DNA of 11,293 bases from Saccoglossus kowalevskii (Eukaryota; Hemichordata; Enteropneusta; Harrimaniidae), in NCBI RefSeq assembly GCF_000003605.2, contig NW_003115069.1, forward strand, positions 1-11,293. The letters run 5' to 3'. The notes beneath the pieces were generated by a model. It made no database searches. It was not told the origin of the DNA and saw only the letters and a list, made by a program, of their open reading frames with translations. Positions 1 through 7,600 of this stretch are shown here, piece after piece. The position numbers and the translations under genes were made by a program. Each line of letters starts with the position of its first letter. The first letter of the stretch is position 1.

Positions 1-20
1 GTTATTATCAAAGAAAGTAG

Positions 21-47
21 ACTTCCGTATCCCACAATGCATTATGC
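21..47 (+). promoter_or_regulatory. Putative promoter: ETS-type motif next to a ZNF143/Staf-like motif
   Basis: ACTTCCG at 21-27 is the reverse complement of the ETS/GABP core CGGAAGT. It is followed at 31-47 by CCCACAATGCATTATGC, which fits the ZNF143/Staf consensus (CCCA, then AATGCA, then a semi-palindromic tail). Both motifs are known from TATA-less housekeeping-type promoters in animals. No TATA box is seen, but only 50 bases precede the ATG. If the motif marks the transcription start region, the 5' UTR is very short. Function is inferred from motif match alone. Confidence 0.45.
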
Positions 48-50
48 AAC

Positions 51-710
51 ATGGCTAGTGACTGGGCACAGCCTGTCATTTCTGAGATAAATGCAATCTC
101 AGCATGCTTAGAAACGGAGTCGAATAATCTTGACGCAGTCTATGATAGACTTGTTTTACTGAAAGATGAACTTGTGTCATTGCAACTTTTGCATGATTTT
201 CCTTTCCAAGTCATATCTAAGATATGTGCAGCAAAAGACACCATTGATTCGAGTTCCAATGTTAGTTTCTCTTATCAGTCATCTCAAATATTCTCTGGTG
301 ACCCAGGTCGTCCAAAATATGCTATCCCACAAGAACAACTGGATTTTCTGTTACGCGAAGGATTTAGTGTTTCTGACATATCCAGTATGCTTGGAGTTTC
401 AAGAAGAACTGTTTTTCGAAGAATGTCTGAATTTGGCTTATCAGTAGCAGCAACTTATTCAATTATAACTGAATATGAATTAGACAGAGTTGTACAGGAA
501 ATTCTTCGCAAATTACCGAATACAGTGTATGCAAGGACTACTCCTTGCACAAGGCATAAGAGTACCAATTTTTCACGTGAGATCCAGCCTTAGACGTGTT
601 GATCCGGAGGGAGTGATAGCCAGAAGGATTCAAACAATCCATAGAAGAGTCTATAATGTACCATGCCCCAATGCACTATGGCACATTGACGGCAATCATA
701 AGTTGATACG
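51..710 (+). CDS. Integrase-like gene, exon 1: N-terminal region, HTH and first catalytic Asp (frame-broken)
   Basis: The start is the ATG at 51 (MASDWAQPV), the first in-frame Met and the only one leaving a full N-terminus. Residues about 1-80 look helical and are not recognised. Residues about 87-135 (GRPKYAIPQ through SRRTVFRRMSEFGL) form a helix-turn-helix like those of resolvases and IS transposases, presumably for DNA binding. Frame 51 runs to LRKLPNT (524). The family sequence then continues in the next frame from 526 (CMQGLLLAQGIRVP, SLRRVDPEG, YNVPCPNALWHIDG). The exon should end at 710 inside a CGG codon (Arg), completed by G973. Frame 51 alone stops at 593 and the second frame alone stops at 726, so neither gives the full protein. 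Confidence 0.75.
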
Positions 711-972
711 GAAAGTGAACAAGTGAATGAATAATTTGGGTATTACGTGTAACTACATTGATTTTGCATTAACCATTCACCTAGCATTAAATAATTCAGT
801 TGTACTAATTTAGGTATTGTACTTATACACCTTCATCGTTTCCCATATTATCTTTATATAGACAGCAAATCACATAAAAACTTTTTGAATGAAACATGCA
901 ATTGTGTCTAAATTTAACAATAGCGCTTGTAGACTGCATATTTTTAGCTTCCTGCTCTTTTTGTACCTGCAG

Positions 973-1528
973 GTGGAAGTTTGTGATTCACGGAGCAATA
1001 GATGGGTTTTCTCGCATGGTTGTTTTTCTGCACTGCAATGATAACAACAGAGCAGACACTGTGCTGAAGTTATTTGAGAATGCCACACAAAAGTTTGGTG
1101 TTCCGTCTCGTATACGTGGAGATAAAGGTGGTGAGAATGAACAGGTTGCCCTGTTTATGTTGCAACATCCTGATAGAGGTCCAGGCAGAGGCAGCTTTAT
1201 CGCGGGGAAAAGCGTACACAATCAAAGGGTTGAACGCTTGTGGCGTGATGTCTTTCAAGGGATCCTTTTTAAATTTTACCTTTTATTTTACCATTTGGAG
1301 GAACATTTTTTCCTTGATATTGAGAATGATGTTGACATGTTTAGTCTCCATTACACCTTTCTGCCGACTATTAATCGTGATTTAAGTCACTGGAATGAAG
1401 GATGGAACCACCACAAACTTAGCTCGGCACAGCACAAAACACCTCGTCAACTGTGGATCCAGGGTTCTTTGTCTATGGCACAATCATCTAATCGAGCAAT
1501 GGGCGAGCTATTTGAACCACGTAACCAG
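973..1528 (+). CDS. Integrase-like gene, exon 2: DDE integrase catalytic core
   Basis: The acceptor is a pyrimidine-rich tract ending CTGCAG at 972. The exon starts with the G that completes the split Arg codon, then [14 protein letters not shown]. Visible core landmarks are the strand after the first Asp ([16 protein letters not shown]), the second acidic residue in [11 protein letters not shown], the glycine-rich turn DRGPGRGS, and the third acidic residue in [11 protein letters not shown]. The aromatic-rich segment ([10 protein letters not shown]), [24 protein letters not shown] and RQLW are typical of the C-terminal half of this family. The exon is fully open with all three acidic residues kept. 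It ends in phase 0 at CAG|GTAGGT. The internal frame shows no sign of decay, unlike exon 1. Confidence 0.88.
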
Positions 1529-1700
1529 GTAGGTGTGTAGGTGTAAATACACCACTTGCTACAAGCAAATCCCAGGCATCATGCATATACGGGATACTTG
1601 CAAAATGGTTAGATTGTAAAAATAATAGCAGAACTGAACACCTTTTGTTTGTTATGTGTTTGTTATAAGGTTACAAACATTTTCTGCTATATTATTTCAG

Positions 1701-1922
1701 GAGGAAATTGATGCATATGGAATAGATTATGATGGGCCTGTACCTGAACAAAATGAAAATGAAGTGATAATTCCAAATATTCCATGCCCTTTAATGGGCG
1801 ATGAGCTTGAGAATCTATCCAGTACCATTGATCCACTTAATTGCCATGATGACAGTAGTGGAGTAATGATCTATGAAGATGTCAAAGCCTTTATAAACAC
1901 AACAATTGAACACAGGGTGTAA
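1701..1922 (+). CDS. Integrase-like gene, exon 3: acidic C-terminal tail
   Basis: The acceptor is ATTATTTCAG at 1700. The frame from 1701 (EEIDAYGIDYDGPVPEQ) continues exon 2 in phase 0 and runs to the TAA at 1920-1922, giving 73 residues. The tail is acidic and includes YGIDYDGPVP, then TIDPLNCHDD and a final helix-like YEDVKAFI. From recollection of the family, a D-x-Y-G-(I/V)-D motif and an IDPL motif are usual in this tail, which supports a full-length C-terminus. The function of the tail is unknown. Frame 0 is also open upstream of the acceptor (from 1656), but that stretch is intron sequence. Confidence 0.8.
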   Translation, partial: EEIDAYGIDYDGPVPEQNENEVIIPNIPCPLMGDELENLSSTIDPLNCHDDSSGVMIYEDVKAFINTTIEHRV

Positions 1923-1979
1923 GGTTTAATGCTGTTTCATATTGTGTATCGTATTATCACAGCAATAGATAAAAACTGT

Positions 1980-1985
1980 AATAAA
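1980..1985 (+). promoter_or_regulatory. Putative polyadenylation signal of the integrase-like gene
   Basis: This is a canonical AATAAA 58 bases after the TAA stop, followed by an AT-rich stretch. Position and strand fit the 3' end of the gene. The hexamer is common in AT-rich DNA, so the call rests on spacing. Confidence 0.45.
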
Positions 1986-2671
1986 AGACAATTATATTTC
2001 AACAATTTTAACTTTATTTACTGTACTTACACTGGTAAGCACCCCCACCCCTCCCCACTACACAAAACCAGATCAAATTCTAAAGTTGTGCTTATACCCT
2101 TATAATTATATCGCAATATTTTGAAAATGTTAGAATGGGCCTATATCAGGGCCAGTATGGTATCTCCATGTTCTCCCCACCCTCGTTTAAGATATTTCAT
2201 AACTACCTTTCTGTTTTTCCCCTTTCCTTGTTTAAAACATATCAAGTCGTTGTTAATGACAGTCTCAGTCCCAAATGTTGTGCTTTGACACACATCTTTC
2301 AAGCAGTAACAAATTAGATTGAAACCATGAGTAGAAGCTTGATTGATATAAAGAAATAACACAATGGCCTAGAGTAATATTTGTTCAATATAGAATGTAT
2401 CTGTGTCTCAATAATAAACAAGCATTGATAATGACACTGTCCATTTACAGAATATGATTTGATGTCCGATATTTTGACAAATTTGTTCAAATCTCAAAAC
2501 GAATCAGTCACACATAGCGTAGATTGTTGATTTCATGAAAATGAAAAGTATATATTCTCCTACCTATATAAAAAGACAAGTTGTGAAACTCCTGACACAA
2601 AAAAAACATAAAAATCAACAAACTCAGAAAATACAACAACAAAAACTTATAAATTCAAATCCACTTGGTCG

Positions 2672-2873
2672 TTGCCAGAATTCTTGACAAAACATTGCTG
2701 TATCATTTTTTTGAAGGAAGGATTCGCAACGCATCATGAGAAATCAAATGTACACTGAATAACGACTGCCAATGGTTGTCTGTTATCATTCAGCGTACGT
2801 TTGATTCTCCATGATGCACTGCGAATCCTGCCTCAAAACTGATACGGCGATGTTTTTGCCATGATTTCTGCAA
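2672..2873. repeat. Foldback (MITE-like) palindrome, ~200 bp
   Basis: The left arm (from TTGCCAG at 2672) pairs with the right arm (to 2873) over about 90 bases with a short loop near 2766-2774. The strongest core is GGATTCGCA..GCATCATG at 2719-2737 against CATGATGC..TGCGAATCC at 2810-2828. It continues with ATCAAA, GTAC and CTGAAT pairing to ATTCAG, GTAC and TTTGAT. Mismatches are scattered and many are transitions, which fits an old insertion. No coding capacity is seen. It is either a miniature inverted-repeat transposon or a solo foldback, and its autonomous partner cannot be named. Confidence 0.75.
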
Positions 2874-3656
2874 ATGTTCATTGAAAAACGCAACTTTTGT
2901 TACATTTGTTACAAATAAAATCAACAATCCAAACTACTGCCATATTTGATTCCATCAAGTCAACGCCTTTATTGCAGCTGTATTGCAAACATAATCAAAA
3001 CAAAATAATCAGAATGTTATAAAAACATTTTCTGTAAAGTTTAATTTTTAATAACATTGTTAATATATAAACGTACATGTCTTATGACACTATACTGTTG
3101 GTCATCAGTCCACTATTATTAGATTACCAGGTTTATATCCAAATGTAGTGTGTTTGGGAAAAATATAGGTTAAACAAGTTTGATTGGTCCCTGAAATGAG
3201 CCAAACTCAGGTAACTGTATGATGTAATTACCGTAGATCATAGGAAATTACTGAATTCAGAGACCTAAAATCATGTACCTACAGTTTTGTTTATTTCTCA
3301 CAAAATGTTGGCAGAGATTGTATCATGCAATTTAAACAGAAAATTTGGAAAAGTTCAGTCTACCAGTATGTGAAATGGTTTGGTTTGTGCAAAGTTCTCA
3401 CTGAAATGCTAACATAGTAGGCCATGGTAGACAAATACAGGACTGTTCCCATCAGTTTACACATGATAAACAAAAGCATTGTATATGTACTGTTTAAAAC
3501 ATTCACAGTAGTAATACAAAGTTAACGCGAAATAGTACACACATATAAAAGGCAAATGTCAAAATATAACATTTTATATTATAAACATAGCGAAAATATT
3601 CCAACCTTGCTCCTGTGGAAAATGTCATAACATTTTAAACTTTATCAATCAAGCCT

Positions 3657-4015
3657 ACAGCCTGTCAGCTGAGATAGCTCCGCTCTTAGCGATACACATT
3701 TCAATTAAAGCAAGAAGTCGAAAATATCACTTTTTACAAAAAATGACAAAAATATTCACCAAAATTAAAGAATTAAAGACAAAATGAACAAATCTGAGAA
3801 ACGTCAACATGTAGTACCTATATATGTAATATCAACACAATCGGACTTGCAGTTTTTAACAAGAAGATGAAAATATCACTTTTTACCAAAAATAACAAAA
3901 CAATTCACCAAAAATCGAGAGAACCACCCAAGGTACCTTCCTAGAAAGTTTCACAGCTATACAGTTTGTGGTTTTTAAGAAGAAGTCGAAAATGTAAAGT
4001 TGACGATGGCGAAAG
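3657..4015 (+). repeat. Dispersed repeat family A, copy 1
   Basis: The copy starts ACAGCCTGTCAGCTGAGAT and matches a second copy starting at 10255 (ACAGCCTGTCAGTTGAGAT). Shared blocks include GATAGCTCC, CACATTTCAATTA, GAAATATCACTTTT-like tracts, ATGAACAAATCTGAGAAA and TATATATGTAATATCAA. Inside, a unit with AAGAAGTCGAAAAT recurs at about 3711, 3862 (as AAGAAGATGAAAAT) and 3980, so there is a degenerate core of roughly 120-165 bp. The copy fades into GACGATGGCG at its end. It is non-coding, and the mobility type is not certain. Confidence 0.75.
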
Positions 4016-4062
4016 CAAGCATAGGATTTTGTGTACACAAATTTGGACAGTTACTTCTTCAA

Positions 4063-4068
4063 TTTATT
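4063..4068 (-). promoter_or_regulatory. Possible polyadenylation signal of the HECT gene
   Basis: TTTATT on the + strand is AATAAA on the - strand, about 320 bases after the HECT stop codon at 4386. It is the nearest canonical hexamer noticed downstream. In AT-rich DNA this is weak evidence. Confidence 0.25.
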
Positions 4069-4171
4069 ATATGAAAATCACAATTGACTGATTGCATAGT
4101 CTGCCTAGAGGCAGGGAAAAGTTTGATAGGAACCAAGAATAGATGGAGAACTCTAATTTTCATGGCTCGTC

Positions 4172-4257
4172 TTTTGGCAGAAAATTTTAAAAAAGTGAAG
4201 CAGTCTGGGTACTCTTGAGGCTTGTGTTTTGGTGGAAAATTTTTAAAAAATGAAGCA
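4172..4257 (+). repeat. Two-copy tandem duplication, ~55 bp period
   Basis: TTTTGGCAGAAAATTTTAA at 4172 recurs as TTTTGGTGGAAAATTTTTAA at 4227, each followed by an A-run and then TGAAGCAG. Spacer sequence between the copies is poorly kept. It lies in the 3' flank of the HECT gene and no function is evident. Confidence 0.55.
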
Positions 4258-4385
4258 GGTGGAAAACTTGTGTATATTTTGAGAGGACATAGTTTGGAGA
4301 AACGAAGCCAAGTAGGTGATATTGTAACTGGGTATAATATACACTATGGTCATTGTGAATATTTTATGAATACAATGACAACTTT

Positions 4386-4672
4386 CTAAACAACTCCAAA
4401 TCCCATACTGTTAGTAAGAGCATATGTGAATCTTTCTCCAAATACCTCCACATCAGTTAAACCTAGTGGGAGTGATAGGATATTGGCACATGTATTAGCT
4501 GTGGGAAAAATGTGGTCTTTGTCTCTCAGAAAGGATATGGATGGCTCTGGATGTAATCCCAGTGGTGGGACCGATGCAACTCCCGTGAAAAATGTAAGCA
4601 AATCTCCAAGAGAAATCTGAACAGATACTTCAGCATTTTCATTTCCATCATTAAAATTTGCTTTAACTTCTC
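4386..4672 (-). CDS. HECT gene exon F: C-lobe with catalytic cysteine, and stop
   Basis: The acceptor is GTATTTTCACAG before 4672 and the frame runs 94 residues to the stop at 4388-4386. It encodes EVKANFNDGNENAEVSVQIS, LGDLLTFFTGVASVPPLGL, HPEPSISFLRDKDHIFPTAN and TCANILSLPLGL. It closes with FGERFTYALTNSMGFGVV. The Cys of TANTC (codon 4490-4488) aligns with the thioester-forming cysteine of HECT ligases (consensus ..P.A.TC.N.L.LP). F.ERFTYAL corresponds to the final helix. The C-terminus is complete, so a catalytically competent C-lobe is expected. Confidence 0.92.
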
Positions 4673-7600
4673 CTGTGAAAATACAATGTAGCATAAAAAT
4701 ATGATTGCCAGTCCATATAATCCAGTAGCATCATGGAAAAAAAAAGAACAAACATCACTTCAAAACAAATTACTGTTTTAGATTCACTTGGACCAAGTGC
4801 ACACCATGTCAGAACACCCAAGAAGTTGGCTTTCAAATTTACTGCAAAGGTAAAGTACAGGATGCTATTCTCTCAAGAATAAGTCTGGAGCTCTCGCCCG
4901 TTTTAAATTCACAGGACAAACATGTTTGTTTGAGAACTATAAAAGTGTTAAACTTGTTTTTCTTCATTTCAGCAATAAATACTGCTCTTGTTATTGCCAG
5001 ATTTCAATAGAATATAAGGTGATCTGAATCGGACGTGTGATCAGTGCCCACGGAACCATGTTCCACATTGATTATGTTCGTCATATGATCTGACAACACA
5101 TTTCTCATGTGTAGATGCTCTAAGAGAAGCCATATTCCCCTATGTTGTACTTTACCATTACTTATGGCTTCTATTACAGGTTTTACAGTCATACTGAATA
5201 TGCACACCAGGATAAACACACAGGGATGTTTTTAGTCCAAATGAAAGTACAACCACCACTGGAGACTACAGACATTGTATCGCAACACACACTTGTCGCC
5301 TTATTGCTTCTTCAACTTTTGGAACATTTAGTAGCTGGCACTACATCCCTGGCATTGGTTGGTGCAAACTTACTGTGTTTATGGTCAATTTGGGGGAAAG
5401 CAGCTCATTAGGCAATTCTTGATTTAACTAGAAGGATGCTCATTGAGATGAAGGTGGTTCTAATAAACTAATTTTTTGAGTTGTCACATATGCACTTGCA
5501 TATACAGAAAATAAACTTTGTAGTTATTTGTCTCCAATAGTATAAAAACAGATACAGGTCACGCGACTAAGAGCTCTTTCAAGAGGCCTAAAATTGTCCT
5601 ATACCAACCCATTGCCAGCATAGCTCATTAGATGGAGACATGCACATTCATCATGTATATGAATGGAAAACATGCAAATTAAAAAGCTTGGCCGCTCAGT
5701 AACCTACAAAAACACAATAAATATTCACTCACATGAATAAAAGTGTGCTACCTTCTTATTCACATAGGAGGAAAATGAAAATCAGTTATAGGAATGAATG
5801 CACAACTGGACCAAAAGCTCAAATGTCCAAAATACTAATGTGAATTCACCTTTTGCACAATCATCCAGATATTCATACCAGTTGTATATGGTAGTTTCTT
5901 CTAGAATTCTGTCATTTGAACCTTCTGGACTGTAATCAACAGTCATATCCTTCATATAGCTTACAGTTGGTTTCATGCTCTTATTTGCACGTAAGAAGTA
6001 CTCCATAGAACTTGCAAGTAATCACCAGAATTAAAAACATTCAATCAAAATACTGGCCAACATTAGCTTTTGCAGACAACCTAAAAATAAACAAGATATT
6101 AACAAAAATTCAAAATCAATTAGATATGATCTCATTAATTAATTACGGTAGGTTGAAACCCAAAACAAATTTATGTGGATATTAAAATGTTGAAGATTAC
6201 CAGCATGCCAGACAAATGCTGCAGACTTCGTCTTAGCCAGGCTAAGTTTTACGGTTGCATCGTCTCTACTAACACCCAAGCCTTGAATTTTGAATTAACA
6301 GTCAAATTTATGCAGAAAGTCATAAAAGAGGGTCATGTAAAAAATGTTGCTGTAGTAATGAAAAATATTCTGATAACTGCCAGTCACTGCTCTGCATTTT
6401 TTCCCAACCAATCAGAGTTAACGCTCAGCATATTACTGTAATACGAACTCCCCAGCATAAATTGAGCTTTCCAATCAAAATAAGCGAAGTTGGGCAGTGT
6501 ATTTTTCGTTACTATAGTGTTCTGTATAAATTTACATCGTTAATTAAAAATTCCTAGCATCAAGGCTAGGTGTTAGTAGAGACGAATGCAACCGTTGAAC
6601 TTAGCCTGGATCCTAGGCTAGCTTTGTATAATTTCTGTATTAATTACATGTACCTAATGCACAAACTTGCACCAATATCCCATTAGGAAATTTACTCATC
6701 ATAGATTAGCAGTGTGCCAAATTTCAACTGAAATCAAACAGTAGATCTTGTATTGAATTGTGCATGGAAAAAAATCATGTAGCCTATGCCAATGTCTAAA
6801 ACATGACAATACCAAATTGATGGGCTCCTCTTCAACAAGATCATAGTAGGTAAAATTCCATGGTCCTCACAACTGTATACATTTATGTTCAGTCTGCTGC
6901 AATGTAATATACAGTGTGGGTAAAATCATTATTTGCAAGTTTACCCATATTTTACATGGCATCATGGTCATTGTCTGTCATGTCTGCAGTTGTGAAGACA
7001 CTTTAACATATAAAGGGAAGAAAACTAACTTACCAGGCTCTTTAGTAATCAAGTCTGCTATTTGCAATGTGTTTAGACCATCTCTAAACTGTTCAATTTC
7101 AGACAATGACCGGTGAACACAATAGTGCACTCCAAGATTTTTAATGATGAGCTCCCTTTCCTTAAGAGTTACTTCTTCGACTGGACTTGTGTATCCAGAG
7201 ACAGCAATAACATGATCTCCTAACAATTCTAAAGCATTTCTCATGTCTTCATCTGAGTTGCAGTCTTGGATCTAACAGAAAGAAATTCAAAATTTAGGAA
7301 ATACTCTACTCAAACGTGTGCCACAATTTATTATAACACAAGACTCCATCCTTGTCCAGACATGTACACATGGCTTATCTTTGCGGTGAATTTCAGCATC
7401 AGTCAGCAAATCAGTTAACAACTTTTTATTAATGGTGTTCAAATTCATGTGTCACACAGAGAGTAAATGGCACTCATTATAAATTGGCTCCCAGACAATC
7501 ACTTTCAATCCTACTTTCTCAACACAAGCCATAGAAAATTATATTATAAGTGAATTGATGCTTTACTAATGTAATAAATTTCAGAAACCATATCACAAGT

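Larger units (their letters stand above)
51..1922 (+). pseudogene. Three-exon rve/DDE integrase-core (transposase-like) gene carrying two lesions
   Basis: The parts read in order as a helix-turn-helix, a DDE integrase core and an acidic tail, about 475 residues if joined across the lesions. The core would catalyse DNA strand transfer in the nucleus if active. The triad is D in HIDG (688-690), D in RGDKGGEN (1121-1123) and E in QRVERLWRD (1232-1234), with 36 residues between the second and third. Intron 2 (1529-1700) has clean GTAGGT..CAG borders in phase 0. Intron 1 (711-972) has a good acceptor but a GA donor. The reading frame also breaks near 522-528. From family knowledge this resembles uncharacterised integrase catalytic-domain proteins found in many copies in fish and marine invertebrates. 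Whether those are transposons or domesticated genes is unsettled. The lesions could be true decay or sequence errors. It converges on the HECT gene 2.5 kb downstream. Confidence 0.8.
1923..4385. other. Intergenic region between convergent genes
   Basis: No coding region is supported here. Short open frames around 2135-2362 lack any recognisable protein feature. The stretch holds a ~200 bp foldback (2672-2873), a weak palindrome (3186-3265), a family A repeat (3657-4015) and a short tandem duplication (4172-4257). It must also contain the 3' UTRs of both flanking genes. Confidence 0.7.

Noticed and set aside
896-972. Open frame upstream of exon 2 (from an ATG at 896) as an alternative N-terminus of the integrase core
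   Set aside because: It precedes a good acceptor, encodes a Cys/Leu-rich run typical of translated intron pyrimidine tract, and would lose the first catalytic Asp.
715-973. Use of the GT at 715 as the intron 1 donor of the integrase gene
   Set aside because: Joining 714 to 973 puts the integrase core in the wrong frame. Only a join at 710 restores the family sequence.
1074-1385. Alternative-frame and antisense open frames over exon 2 (for example 988-1258 on the - strand)
   Set aside because: They are shadows of the well-supported DDE core frame.
2041-2060. C-rich CACCCCCACCCCTCCCC tract
   Set aside because: It is a short low-complexity stretch with no partner repeat or regulatory context that could be supported.
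5004-5411. Overlapping open frames on both strands within HECT intron E-F, the + one Leu-rich
   Set aside because: No domain or splice-consistent link to the HECT frame was found. HECT exons E and F already join in phase across this stretch.
6175-6441. 88-codon + strand open frame
   Set aside because: It lies inside the left arm of the foldback element and has no recognisable product.
7034-7271. HECT exon D ending at the stronger GTAAGT donor (7033)
   Set aside because: It leaves phase 1, which does not match exon E (needs two donated bases). The GTTAGT donor four bases on gives a continuous frame. The upstream donor is kept as a finding, not as the main model.
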